From Sclerurus mexicanus (lineage: Eukaryota > Chordata > Aves > Passeriformes > Furnariidae): a DNA stretch of 64,000 bases. The translations under genes were made by a program, and so were the position numbers. Location: contig VWZF01006913.1 of assembly GCA_013396755.1 (NCBI GenBank), positions 27,400 to 91,399 of the forward strand. Direction: 5' to 3'. Positions within the stretch are counted from its first letter, which is position 1. Each line of letters starts with the position of its first letter. The notes beneath the pieces were generated by a model, which worked only from the letters and a program-made list of their open reading frames with translations, made no database searches and was not told the origin of the DNA. Below are positions 1 through 12,800 of this stretch, piece by piece.

Positions 1-2207
1 GCAAAGTTTCAGTAAATTAACAGATGGATACAAACAAACAATGTTAGAAACCCTTTTCCTAACTATAACATCTATGTACTGCTCAAAGTAACCTAAGTAA
101 ACTATGAATTACAGTCGGGTTTATTTTTATAAATTTGCCTATTTGAGTATCTTGTAATTCTTTTATAGTAACAAATATTATCCCCAGACAGGACCAGTGA
201 GAAGCAGCAGATTACTTACTAAGATGAAACTGCATTTCATTGCTTTGAACTATGTATACTTAAGCATATAGATCTAGGAAATATATTAAATTTCAGCACC
301 TGATTGGCACTGGCATTAAGTGTTCCTGCTTGTAAACACATGCTCTCAGTTACTGAAGATTGCAGCTCATTATTTTTTGTAATAGGATTTTCTTTTGTGA
401 CAATAAAAGAGATAATTAACAACAGATAATGAATTTAAACTGTAGTGAACTGTTTCTAAAGAAGTCTCAGTTACTGCCAAAAATCCCAACCTGAACAAAA
501 TATGGAACAGATTTTTGACCGAGTAATTAGTGGCAGAACGAAACAGAGCAGAAAAAAATCTGGTACAGCCCTTCTCAGTTTTTGGGTTATCGAGGGGAAT
601 AAACTAATGCTTAGAATCTGGCATAGACATAGCTCCAACTGAAGATTACAGGCAGCAGAGAAAATAAGTCATATCTAGAAAAAGTGCTGAAAACTGAATA
701 GCAAAAAGCCTTATGAATGTTTGCTTACATGGATTTGATGTGATGCATTGATTGCGTGCTTTGATTACAGCTGCTTTAACTGGATGTGTATCAGGCAGTT
801 TATTTGCATTTTTGAGTCTGCATGTATTGTTTATTTTAAGTTACATATAGTAATTTGGAGTGACTGACTGCTAAATTTCCTTACCACAAACTGAGAAATG
901 CCACTCTTGACTAAGTAGACATGAGTTAGTTATGGTATAGAGAGCACTCTTTTCCTACCAGGGATAGAACATAAATTTTACTGTTAAGGTGTGTCTTTAA
1001 TGTCAGTTGAAACGAAATTCTGAAACAGCTTAACAGAAGGAAAGGAGAAGCAGGTTATGTGAAGCACAAAAGATTGTTTCAGTGGCTTAAAGTACATCAG
1101 AGAGTGGACTAATTTTTTGCACTGAAGAAGCAGTGCCATTTATGTCCTGTTGTGCTGTGGGCCTCTGTGGGTGTGTGAAGGCTGAGAAGTAAATTGTTTA
1201 AAAGATTCTGAAACAAAAATGGTTTGTTTTGTTTTTTTAAAGTGTGTCCTTTTTATTTTGTTTGAAATGTACTTGGCAAGGACTTGTGCCTACTTTAGAT
1301 TATCCAAACTGCTCAAATTTTTGTCAGCATCTTAATACAGCTAGTAGTAGTTTTTTTATTGCCAAGAAGATGACAGAAGTGCATTTGCAACAGTTAAGTG
1401 TTTGTGTCAGCTACTCGCTCAGAAGAAAAGCTGTGCCAGCAATTACGGAGCATTTGTTTTAAAGCTATTCTCCAGAGATGAAGTGACTGTCCACTGTGGC
1501 CATCCAGAGCCAACACCTCTCCCTTTATGTGGCAGAAGCTGGAGGGTGAACCACCAATGTTTAATCATTGTGAATGTTGTGACAGTCTAGGACAGAAAAG
1601 ATGGTGATGATTGTTTTATTTTTCTTTCTTAGTGAACCCATTACCTTGATAGTAATGCGTATTAGTGTATTTTCCATTAGCTTGGAAATAGGGCCATACA
1701 GAAAGGTACTGTTGCACCTCAATAGCTTTTGGTTTAAGGTACAGAAGAAGTGGCTTTCCCCTTTGCTGCTGACAGCAGGATCTACCAAAAGCAAGCAGTG
1801 TTTTGATTTTGCACTGACTCTCCACCAACTTACCTTTTCTTCAAGAGCAGAAAATGTACATAATGACTCTCAGTTTATTTCTGGGTGTGGAACTGAGAAA
1901 AAAGTGGAGTTGGCAGAAAATGCAGAATGATTGACTTAGCTGGAAATAATGGGGGAATGTTTTGTGACATGCATATTGCAGGCAGACTGTGACCCATAAG
2001 CCTTGAGATTTTCTGTCTTACTCCTGTCCATCTCTTGTTCAGTTGGGTTGTAGACCTGTCGAAATGGACACAAAGCCATATGTGCATGCACACCCTTTGG
2101 TACTTTAGGGTGTTTCTACCATGTGTTCTCATATTCCTGTTATGTCTAAAAATTTAAATGGTACTAATCAAAAATTAAAAGTAGGGATTTTTTAATCTTT
2201 AAAACAA

Positions 2208-2300
2208 ATTAATGCAAATATTGATTGCATTAATCAAGACATATTACCTTCTGATTTCTTGAAAGAAATCTGTACTGTCCATTAGACAATTTGCATTGTC
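2208..2300. promoter_or_regulatory. POU/SOX-like motif cluster with nested inverted repeats
   Basis: A perfect 10-bp inverted repeat (ATTAATGCAA, 7-base gap, TTGCATTAAT) spans 2,208-2,234 and contains the octamer ATGCAAAT (2,212-2,219). A second inverted repeat, GACAAT-TTGC-ATTGTC, at 2,285-2,300 embeds a reverse octamer ATTTGCAT between SOX-like ACAAT sites. Function is inferred only. Confidence 0.35.
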
Positions 2301-3390
2301 AAATTCAAGGTCATTGTCGAAACCTGTCCATTTCACCTCACTAGTGTGTACAACATTCCTCATCTGCTTTCTAAAAACACAGAAGTTCAGTTACACTTGA
2401 TCAAATCATTCTTCCATCAGTTTTCCCATCTTCTGCTTGGAGTTTAAAACACTTGCATTGATTTGCTCCCTTACATGCTCCATTATGTAAGCTGAACTTT
2501 CACCATTAATAAGGTTTTTGTTTTTTAAAGCTCTTTCTTTTGTTATGTGTGTCCTGTTCTGAGACCCTTGACTTTTAGGATGTGGAACCTTTTTTAAGAT
2601 CTATAAATGGTAGATATCATTCTATTAATAATCTAACAAAGAAATAAACAAGCATTCCTGGAAAGTATTGCTATTTAAGAAATACTGTTCTATCATAGCT
2701 GGGTCCACCACCTTTCCTTCAATCCCTCTAACTGCAGATTTCAGCAGTTCAAGTTTTCTTGATGTTTTTTTCTTTTGAATGTATGCAAAGGCTCTAACCC
2801 ACTTGGCTGTATTATCTGAAGTAGGCAGTAGTGTTATTTACAGGCTGTACAGTGGGGAGGAATTGAGGGAAGAGAAAGTCTCCAGTGGCTGGAAAATTGG
2901 AAAATATATGGATTAAACTCAGCTAACAGGAGTAATTCCTTGCATATGCTCAGCATTTTATGTCTGTGATTTTTCTCTTGTTGTATTAAAGTTTTGTCAA
3001 GGGCCATACTGGTTGAAGTGGGTTTAACTATCTTGTCATCTGCTGTCATAGAAGACGGTTTTAATTGTTGGATTTATATCTCTTTCAATCAGAACAAAGT
3101 ACACTTATGCTTTACAAAATCTTACAGATTTTCTAATTTGCCCTGTGTTCCCCATAGCTGGTTCTGCCTGTCATTCCTGTAGCTTGTCAGTCTCTGATAT
3201 AACTGTAGTGTGTCTACATGGATTACATAATTTATTAGAATAAAAAAAATAAAAATCTTACAGGAGGGAGCTGACAGAACTTCCAGGTATACAGGCATAA
3301 ACAAACAGGTGCTATAGAAGCATTGAACTAAAAAGTCATCAAAAGGATTTTATCTTGCAAACCAGATGTAAATAAGATACTTCTGGAGAA

Positions 3391-3470
3391 AAAAAAAAAA
3401 AGCAATAACAACAAAAAACCAACCAACCAAAACCAACAACAACAAAAAGAAAAAGGAAAAAACAAACCAG
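3391..3470. repeat. A-rich tract with CAAC/CCAA units
   Basis: A run of about 13 A is followed by CCAACCAACC and CAACAACAAC words. It may be an old retroposon tail or simple repeat. Confidence 0.7.
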
Positions 3471-3939
3471 GGGTTTTCATTTTAAAGATGTATGGAATTA
3501 AAGGCATCCCTGAGAAAACTTTTTTTTTTTTGTGGAAAAGGGTAATAGGGTAATATGAGAATTAGTTCAATATGTGGCTAGATGAAGAAGGTTGGATGCC
3601 ACAACACTTGCTATGAAGTCATCTTCACAGAGTGATGATAGCACCAGTTTTCAAGGCAATCATTCTTATGATTGAAATGCTTTCAGAGGCTGTTTTACAA
3701 ATGGATGCCACCTGTTTTTCCATGTTGTTTTTTTTTTTTCTCTCTTTGTCTGAACAGGTTAAAATATTCAGAGCCTCTTTCAAATTCCTTATGTTTTGAT
3801 AGTGGACAGGAAAAAGAACAGGTAGTAGCAGTTTAGAGAGATGTTTGAGGTATGTCTGAATTATTTCTCTTCTAACGAATTAAAAATGGTTGAACTTTAA
3901 TGTTACTGTGAACACTCCACCCTTGGTGGCAGGACTCCA

Positions 3940-4195
3940 GACCTACAGTACACTCCGCGCGTGAGAACGGTGCAGCAGAGCTAGCTAACACAGCAGGGAG
4001 CAGGCGCCAGGTATTTCTAAGGGAAAGGGGAATCTGGCAGCCGGTAACCTCTGAGTGGCAGCAGTGAACAATTTTCTGCGCGAGGGAGTGTATTTCCCAC
4101 AAGGAGACCACCCAGCTACCTTGCCCTGCCCTAAAGGGCACTGCCGCCCTCCATCGCAGCGGCAGATGTTGTCGCAACCTGCCTGTGATTTCATG
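3940..4195. other. GC-rich block of unknown nature
   Basis: About a dozen CpG fall in about 250 bases (CCGCGCGTGAG, CTGCGCGAGG, CATCGCAGCGGC), well above the surrounding DNA. It is followed by a GGTTT-rich tract and CGTCCCGTGTCG-type words at 4,216-4,350. It could be a small CpG island or part of an unrecognised retroelement with a GT-rich tail. Confidence 0.4.
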
Positions 4196-4215
4196 AATTT
4201 CTGGAACTTACTGAT

Positions 4216-4350
4216 TTGGGTTGTGGGGTTTTTGTTGTTTGGTTTGGTTTGGTTTTATTTTGTTTGGTTTTGGCTTGTTGTGTTGTCTGTCGTCCCGTGT
4301 CGTTGTTGTCGCCCATCATTCCATGTCATTGTCGTCCCGTCTCCACCCCT
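4216..4350. repeat. GTTT-rich low-complexity tract
   Basis: Reiterated TTGGTTTGGTTT passes into TGTCGTCCCGTG-like words that recur about 60 bases later. Open frames across it are compositional. Confidence 0.7.
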
Positions 4351-5159
4351 GCCAGTATTGAAGGAAGGAGTGTTGCTTGGGTACGTGAAGAACAGTTATT
4401 TAGAGGTAGCAAAAGACTGACTTCATAGTATGGTACTTGCTCATCTGGTTATTAATAGTGGTCAAATTCCTTTGCTTATAAATGGAGCAAATCCGCCTCA
4501 GAAGTTAGAATGACAGTACTGAGTAATCTTATAGAGTAGAATTAGACTCTGACAGGTTTTATCTAAAAACCTCAATGATCTCTTTCTCAGAACCTACTTG
4601 TAGAAAGCTTTACTTTTTCTCAGCATATTTCCATTAAATTACCTAAATACATAAAATCTAGTACTTCTGACCTTTCTTCTTTTCAGTTCCAGATAAGGAG
4701 CTGAGTTACAGTCAAATGGCATGTAATTTCTATATTACCAAGTAAAGAAGTCAATAAAGGTTTTGTTATAGTCAATAGGCATACTTTTAAATAACATAAA
4801 GCCGGAATATTCTGAACATTTGAACATTTTCTTTCCTGGTCTTATTGAAAGTCATTATTTTTCTTCAAAAACTTTGAAGTATTCTTAGTTGATAATCTCT
4901 AAAATTTTTACATATTTAAAAACTGGATATTGCTATTTGCCTTGGAAGCCTGGGAGTAGTACCAGATGCCTATTAATCTGCAGTTTACTATAGCTACCCC
5001 TGAAAGTGCTATCTTTCTGAGTAAGAAAAGCAAACAGCTGCTGAACTCAATTGAAAAAAAAAAAATATGTTCTTCTAAGAAAAGGATTTGTGCAGGAGAA
5101 AATTCTAATTGGAATTCTTTCTACTGTCTCATGTAGGGACAGACTAGATTTCTACCACC

Positions 5160-5282
5160 TCCACCCTTTTTTTTGTTTTGTCTTCTCTTTGCCTTTTTTT
5201 TTTTAAATTTTACTTTTTTCTTTTTTCTTTCAATTTTTTCTTTCATTTTTTCATTTCTTTTTCACCCCTCTTTTTCTCACCA
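5160..5282. repeat. polypyrimidine tract
   Basis: About 120 bases of almost pure T and C on the plus strand, with many TTTTC units. It is low complexity with no gene. Confidence 0.85.
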
Positions 5283-8200
5283 ATAATGTCCAGGCCTAAA
5301 CTAAGAAGAAACAATGCTTACTTCTCCTAAAATGAAGGCAGGCCATCCAGATAAACTGAATGTTTTTTTCTGTATCAGAGATGGCATGTTTACTAAGTCT
5401 GTAGTGCAACATAATGATGCAACATATTTTTCTTCTCCCTCTGGGTCTCATTAATAATATCTGCAATTAGTTAAAGTAGAAGATTGTAGCATGGCCATAT
5501 TCAGAGAGATTTTTAATTTCTCAGTGATTTGAGAATCTTCCCCCGTTTCCCCAAAACCATAGTTACACCAAATTAGCATATCATAAAACAACTTACCTAC
5601 TTCAATAGTATTGCCCATTTTTGTTGTGTTTAACATTTTCCATTGATGTGTTATTTTGAAACCGTCTGATTGTCAAAGCCCGATGTCATTCAAGTACCAA
5701 GACAATCATGACTCCTGCAATGTTTTTGGGTGTTGCCATGTGTACCACTTGACTCTTCCCTTTGAGTAATCTAGGGCCATTAAAAGGCTTAGTGAATGTA
5801 GCAAAATAAATTGAGTCCTTCTGAGCAGGAAATACTGTGTCAACAAAAAAATGGCAAAATTGCTTCATCCTACTTCAAAACCGTCTGGTTTTGCACTGCC
5901 TTCTGCAGGTTGTCAGAAGTTTGTTCTGTGGGAACTCGTTCCTTCCTCTGAGCTGGCTGGAGATCCACTTTGTATCGTATGAGCCTCAGACAGGCTCTCA
6001 CAGCAGGAGAGGACTTTATGCAGGATCATGCACATGGAAAGTGCTGGCAATGACAGAACTTCAGGCAATCCAGACAATGCCTGATTGGCATACCTGAACT
6101 TTAGGTATACGCTTTCCTACTGAAAAGCACAGACTCACGTTTGTCTCCCATAAAATAAGATCAGTTAAGCCACAAGGCAGAAGGCTGAATAAGGTAACCC
6201 AGAGAAGAAAATGATGAGTCTTGGACTGGAAAAAATCCCCACAACCGAGCACTAACTTTTGGTTTTCTGGAAAGTGCTTTACTCCACTAAGGACCTGCTC
6301 ACCTCCTCAATGCAGCAGGGCAGGGGAGTCAGGTAATTACAAAGCAAACCCCAGAAACTTTATGTGGTCTTGTGTGTAAAGTGTTTCAAAGCTAGAGGAC
6401 TGCACACATCTACCATGTATCTTATGCCAACTTTAGGTGTTAGTCAGAATTCTCAGCACTGAGCCTGGTCATGATTCAAGTGAGAATCTACCCCCACTTC
6501 CCCAAACAGTCACATTTGTGTGCTGCATCAGTGAACACAGCAATCAAGATGGTACTAAAGCTGCGGTCAGTGACATGGTGGGTCTGGATGGCAGAGGGAC
6601 GAGGCGGCAAAGTGCACTGAGGAAAAAGAGAGTGTGACAGCTGCTGGGTAAGCTGAGCTGCCCAAAGTGTGATGGCCTTGGTACTCAGTGCACCCAGATG
6701 GGACCTGGTGATACTGGTTACAATGTCTTCTTCTGAGGGGACAGAAATCATTCTCCTCTGTATCTGGCAGTGTTTTGGCCCATAGCTATGAGCTGGTAGG
6801 GTTCTCAAAGTAAGAGGTTTATCTTCATGTGGCTGTAGTGTGTGGGGACTGACTCTGGAGTTCTTCCAGACCAAAGCTGTAAACTAAAAATTCCTTGGGC
6901 CAGAGGAGACTGGGAGTTCGGAAAGATTTTTCTGTTTGGTCAGGGTACTTTCATAGCTTTTTTGCTAAAGCAGGGTCTGTGACCCACATCTTTCCACTCA
7001 TCTGAGAGTGGGAGACACCAAGCTCTCTGCTGTCTGTTACTGTCACCTTGTGGGCCATTATCGACCTGGTGCAAAAGTGGAATAAGATTCAGCTAGAGGG
7101 GTGCAGGAGACCCTCTCCCAGCTATATTTGAATGGTTATACCAGTGCTATGGGACTTGTGCAAGAAAATTTTGTTGGACAGATAAGAAAGCACTTGCCCA
7201 GGACATTCAATTCTGACTCCTGATTAAAAGAGAGAGGAGTCCTTTTTCTTCTGCTCATGTTTTGTGTGGAAAGCCTATTCCCTTATGTGTCCTAAAAACA
7301 TCATGGAAAATGAGGCTAATAATATCTTGTCAGGTATGAGCCTGTGACAAAGTCCAGTCTCAGCACAGTAAGTGCTCAGGCTTTGAATTTCTGTAGGCAG
7401 CAAGAAGTTTCTGAGCCTGCCATGCAGGACTGAGCATCTACATCCCATCTGCATGGTCATGCAAGTATACATTCCTTCAGCAAAGAAATGAAAGTGTCCA
7501 GTCCAGTATCTTGGAAAGTTGAGTAATCACCCGGTTTTAAGTCCCTTTAAGGGCTCTGTGCCCAGCTGCATGTTGAAAATAAAGCATAGTTGTGTTTTTG
7601 CAAGCTTGTAGTCTGCCACCTCTCTGAACTGCAGTATGTGGTTTCCTGTGGTTTCCAGAAGGTTCTTGTCCTGTTGCTGCTGTGCAGAAGGGCTGTGCAA
7701 ATTCATACCGTCCATAGAGCCAAAGTAAATCAGCTATTCTTCTCTGTGAGTGTCAGGATTGTGCCTACTGCATTGTGTGCAGTCTGGACCAGCAAATATC
7801 TGTCACATTGAACTCCCAGAGCTCAGCTGTGCCTTAAAGACATGGTTTAGCTTTTAACAGAGCTGATCAGCACACAATGTGTTGACTGTCATTCCTAAAG
7901 AACAAAATGACAGATGGGCTTATGATAGGTTTGTCTAGAGGTAGGGGATGAGAAGAGCAAGTTGGTTACTAATTACTTTCTCACCATTGAAAGGAGACAA
8001 GGCCCCATGCATGACACAATTCGCATGGACATAGCAAAATTAATGCACTTTTTCACCCTCAGCTGTCCCAGGGTGAGCTTCACACTATTGTCTCCCATGT
8101 GGTCCTGAGATTTGAATGCAGCCATTTGCATTCAGCGGGGCAGCACAGACACAGCGTGAGAGTTCAAGAGTTTTAAAATGCATCTCTGTCATCAGGATGC

Positions 8201-9244
8201 TTTGCAACAGGCGTGCTGCTGAGTAACAGCCATGGGTCATATCAGTGATTGCTACCATTGCTCCTTTTTAGAACACCTTTTTTTTTCCTTAAGGCTCTTT
8301 GTATCTGATTATCAATAAATTTTTCTTTCAGAGCTGTTATTCAGATTGCTATTTCTAAACTGGTATGATGGCTGTTATGTAAAAAGAATACTCTTGATAT
8401 GCTGTTAAGTAATACATAAAACTGCAATTCCATTTAATTTTTGGTTTTATTTGTTATGTAGGTTTTGGGGTGAGTTTAGACAAATAAGCAATTGCATCCA
8501 GCTGTGCAAGAAGATCCAGTTATCTTAGGACATAAGGTACCCTTGAGGGTGAGCTAAGGTGGCAGGATCATGTCCCTAATGGCTGTATATACCAAAGTTT
8601 CTTGGCTTTAGACTATATTTAAAATTGTTTACAGATAAGTGCTGATAAGATCCTTTGTGAACAACAATCTTTATGAGATACTATCCATTACATATTTAAT
8701 TTGATTGTTTTTTAAATTCTGCTTTAACACTTATGTTCCATGACAGGCCTATTATTCTAACAATTCAATAAGTAGACACATGAAATACTATGCCTAAAAA
8801 AGTTTGTGTTTGGAAATGTTTTCAAAGTTAATCAATGAGATTTATTAACTCAGACTCCAGAATTCCTCACCAGTTCTTATCATAATGAAAGATGGAGGAT
8901 GGTGATGGAGGGAATGCTAAAAGCAATGTATTATTTGCTGAAGCATGAAAATAGGAATAATTTGCAGGGCTGCATTTGAAAATTAAAATTGGAACAGTGA
9001 AGCATAGCTACCTGACAGTGGAAACAGAAGCTGAAATCTTAAGGTGTATAGCTACTGCTAATATTCAGGTAAGTGCTCTAGGCTCTTTTCCTGGACTTGA
9101 AAGCTGATGAGAAACCAATTTAAGTAACACATCAGTATATTGGGTATTCTATTTGTTTGATTTTTGAGACTGCCTTGATAGCAGCAAGGTGGCTGACCCT
9201 TAATGAGAGCAATTTGTTTTCCTTTGGTACAATTATGGTGGGTA

Positions 9245-9250
9245 TTTATT
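9245..9250 (-). terminator. KCNV2: candidate KCNV2 polyadenylation signal
   Basis: TTTATT on the plus strand reads AATAAA on the minus strand, about 305 nt beyond the KCNV2 stop codon. It is the first such hexamer I noticed downstream. Others at 8,841-8,846 and 8,446-8,451 are possible alternatives. Confidence 0.35.
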
Positions 9251-9553
9251 CCCAGTCTAATCAGTAGCAGGGGGCTAGATCGTCATGTAGGTCTAATTCA
9301 GAGGTCCTGGGTGGTTAATTTGAAGAAGGTAATTTCAGAGTGTTGATGAGCACTTTAGTTCTGCTCACCATCCAGCAAAGTTAAAAAAATCTGTTGTTTT
9401 AATCTGAGCCATTTTAGTTTTGAAAACAATCCCTTTCAAAACAGATTTCACTATCTACTTCTGTTACTTTTGTTCTCTTCAGCTTCACTTAGCTTGGCTG
9501 ATCTGTTCTCTCTCCTTCTTGGTTCCCTTCCAATATCCAAAGCACAAACTGTA

Positions 9554-9829
9554 TCATTGCTGTGACAAAGGGTGGGTTGTACCTTCTCCACAGCACTCAG
9601 ATATTTTCTTCATGGCTCTGCGTGTGAAGTCGACCTTCCCTCTTTCTTTCTTGAGAGCTGTGTACTCGTATGCCTTCAGCTTGCTGTAATAGTCTGAGAA
9701 TTTGTTGTAGAGGATGGAGATGGGCATGCCATTCAGGATTATTCCAAAAGCAATGCAGAGGAAAGCAAACAGGCGACCAAGGTGAGTTTCTGGACACATA
9801 TCACCATATCCCACTGTAGAGATGCTGAC
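9554..9829 (-). CDS. KCNV2: KCNV2 coding exon 2 (pore filter, S6, C-terminus)
   Basis: The exon starts after a TTAG acceptor and gives 91 codons plus TGA at 9,554-9,556. It encodes the selectivity filter, all of S6, the conserved [13 protein letters not shown] juxtamembrane stretch and a short C-terminus ending HPLSQQ. The first in-frame Met lies inside the filter (MGYGDM is a fragment artefact), so the exon cannot be a separate gene. Confidence 0.95.
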   Translation of the reverse strand, partial: VSISTVGYGDMCPETHLGRLFAFLCIAFGIILNGMPISILYNKFSDYYSKLKAYEYTALKKERGKVDFTRRAMKKISECCGEGTTHPLSQQ

Positions 9830-12800
9830 CTAAGGCAAATCAACATTCAGCTTATTAGCTGAGAAGAAATACATGAACAGATATGTTCACTGATCAGGGA
9901 CAATTTTAAAGTTATTGTTTTTGCACTTTGCACAGTAAGTCTGAAATACTCCCTAATGCCTTTCTTTTCTGTACCATCCATCTTATGGAAAATATACCTT
10001 AAAAAAAAAAATCCCTCTCATGAAGTAAAGAAAGGCACTGGTTTGACACCATTCAGGAGGATTTTTGGAAGCTTTGCCCTGCAGAGGGAATTTTAAACAA
10101 TTTCCACACCAGTTCAGAAGGTGAGTTCGTTTGGGTGCAGTGAGAAGATAGATGTGGCTCCCTGACCATGCAAATCCACTGATAGCAGCAACCCTTCTCC
10201 CTCATCATGTCACTTGGAACAGATGCCTTGTTTCTAAATGCAGTGTGCTGATAAAACCTGGTATTTGGGACTTACTCTGTGGGTTGTATTTTGAGTTTTA
10301 CCTTTGCTTGTCATACATATTTTAGGAGCTAATACAAAACACATGAAAAGTCTTCCACTAATTGTGAAATATATTTTCATCATATTTGCACAATAAGGAG
10401 TGATCCAGGACTTTGAAAATTCTAGATAAAATTCACTTTAATGATTACATACTAGAAGGAACTGTAGCCTGGAATTTTTGCTTGCAGTGTATGCTTGCAA
10501 CATATATATTATTAGTGCTAAACTGTTACCTAGGTGGGAAATTTTTGCTGAAATTTTTCCCTTTGGAAGAAGGGTTTAGGCATTGTTTAAAATGTTTTAG
10601 GTTTGGTTATTGTTGTTTGGAGTTCTTTGCCTGTGAAAATGGTGGTATTTTGTATGTCTCTTTCATATGAAACTGTTCACTTTGCCATCACATTGTTTGC
10701 ACAGTTTCACAGACTTTTTTCTTCTCAGTCATCACCATTTTCTCTTTTTAGCCTATGGATATATGAAGGAACTGTGTTATGGACCCAGTACTATACCAAG
10801 TACTGCAGTAATTTAATTGTAAAATTCAGTTTCAAAAATTCATGGAAGTTTGATTATGGGCATGCTAAATATAAATTATGTACTCCCAAATAGTCAGCAT
10901 AAAAGAACTCCTAATTTATATACTTCCGCTGCAGTGAAACTGTAATCTAAAACTCTGGCAGAAATAAGCCACAGGCAGCAGGACTTTCACTGTAATGCCC
11001 TTGTGGCTTTATCCACAGTAAATGGCTTCAGAATAAATAACTAAATAAGTCTTTGGAAGGTCACGATGTGCAGCCTGCCATCCTCTAACATGCTAAATAA
11101 AATGTTATTTCAAATGAAGAAAGCATTAGGGTGCATGAAACAGCACTGGGTGAGCATATTTGTAGGATGCACCTGGTGCTTCCTGTGGAATAAAAAGGAT
11201 TAGTCATTTGCTTTAATGGAAATTAAGTCACTGGATTTGAATGATAATACAGGATAAATATCTCCAAAAATAAATACTGAGATGAAGGCAAGATGTTTAT
11301 CTCTACCAGCCAGGAGAAAAACATTATCCTGTGATAAGGCTCTGTTCCACTGGCATAGTCTTATACAGTGCCTGTAATGGTTTCAGAGGGATACTTCTTC
11401 TGCGTGTGAGAAACTGTGAACACTGTTGGATTTTAATAACATTTGAGCAATCCAGATATTTTAATTTCCAGTTTTAAAGTAGAAATAGCCTTTAAAAAGT
11501 GTTTAATGCCTTGGAATTACAATGTGCATGCTACAGCTCCCCTTTTGAAGAAAGTTACACAGCTAAATAGGCCTTTTTCACATAGTCATATAAGTTTCTT
11601 AGGGATATCTAAATGATTATGGTGTCACCACTTTGCAGAAATGAGCCCTAAAGATTTTGCATGTACCCTGCATGTTCAAGAAAACAAAACATAAGACTAG
11701 TGTTCTTATTCTAGCAATGTATGAAACACGAATTTTTTCATAATCTGTGTATATCACTGACAGATGATGTGTGAAGGTCACTTTACAGGCCCCTTATTCA
11801 CTTGTTTTTTGATCCTTCCCATGGCCCATCTTAAAGGACATTCAGCACAGGTACATAAATGCATGTGCACATATAAATGTCTACATGTGTCTGTAGGACC
11901 AGTTTTTCTGCTATGCATTGAATCACTATAAACATATTGTGGTAAACCACCACACCTCATTGGCCATTACTGGGCCAGAAGTGCAGACCATGGACTCCAG
12001 GACTGCTGGCCAGGAGAAGTGACCTTGGATGGGCTGAGATTACTGTCCTGTAGGCCCCATATGCAGCATGGTGCATCCAGTATCTGTGCTGATCAACCAG
12101 CATGAGATGTTCTGACTCCTATCCGGTCCATTTGCATGGGCTTCTTTCTCCAGGAAAGTGACTTGGACGGAGGTAGATCCATAGAGAGGCCCAGGGGTCA
12201 GTCCTGAGGCCCTGCAAAAACATGGATTATGGAGGGCAGCATCAGCTGCCACAAAACAGTACATGTGATGATAGACTAGGACAAGCCTTAGGGTTATGGA
12301 TGGCCAAGATATGGGCCCTTTGCCTCCCCTCAGCATCTGCAATGTATAGCTACCCCCTGGCTTCATCCAGGATGCTATAGATACACACATCTTCTGCAAC
12401 ACAACAGAGCACAGTCCCTTGTGTAGAACAAGTGTTGGTCCTAACGCATTTTAACAGCCTGAGCTCCGGGACAGCTTTCGCTTTAGAAGTTTGAGTGACC
12501 TGACAATAGTTAATAAACTATGTCTTATCATCTTGCAGTTGTATGATGGGTCACAGAAGATCTGTAAATAGAATAAGAATGAAAATCCTGTGTCTACCTG
12601 CAACCAGATAGCCTGATGCATGTATGTTTTCTTTTCCTTTTTTTGTTATTGGCAACACTGACAATGGCATTAAATGAGGAAATGCTTTTGCTTCCCGTCT
12701 CTTTGACCATTTCTTCTTTAAAAGGGGAAATACTTTCTGCATTTGAAGAGATGGGAATTTCAACACTGCCTGCCTGTTTAAGCCTTGATTTAAGCTTACA

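Larger units (their letters stand above)
1..9244. other. non-coding sequence beyond KCNV2
   Basis: Apart from the listed motif cluster, GC-rich block and simple tracts, I see no exon or repeat I can name. In human the next gene in this direction is PUM3 in the opposite orientation, but no PUM3 coding exon was recognised. Undetected 3' untranslated sequence of that gene is possible. Confidence 0.6.

Noticed and set aside
4055..4428. Valine/phenylalanine-rich open frames across the GTTT tract.
   Set aside because: They derive from low-complexity DNA.
6488..6874. 128-residue minus-strand open frame.
   Set aside because: No recognisable motif, low similarity to any family I know, and no supporting splice sites.
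1..9244. PUM3 3' exons expected from human gene order.
   Set aside because: No Pumilio-repeat or PUM3 C-terminal coding sequence was recognised on the plus strand.
12040..12402. 120-residue minus-strand open frame in a slightly GC-richer part of the KCNV2 intron.
   Set aside because: No recognisable domain, and KCNV2 is known as a two-exon gene whose exons join in frame without it.
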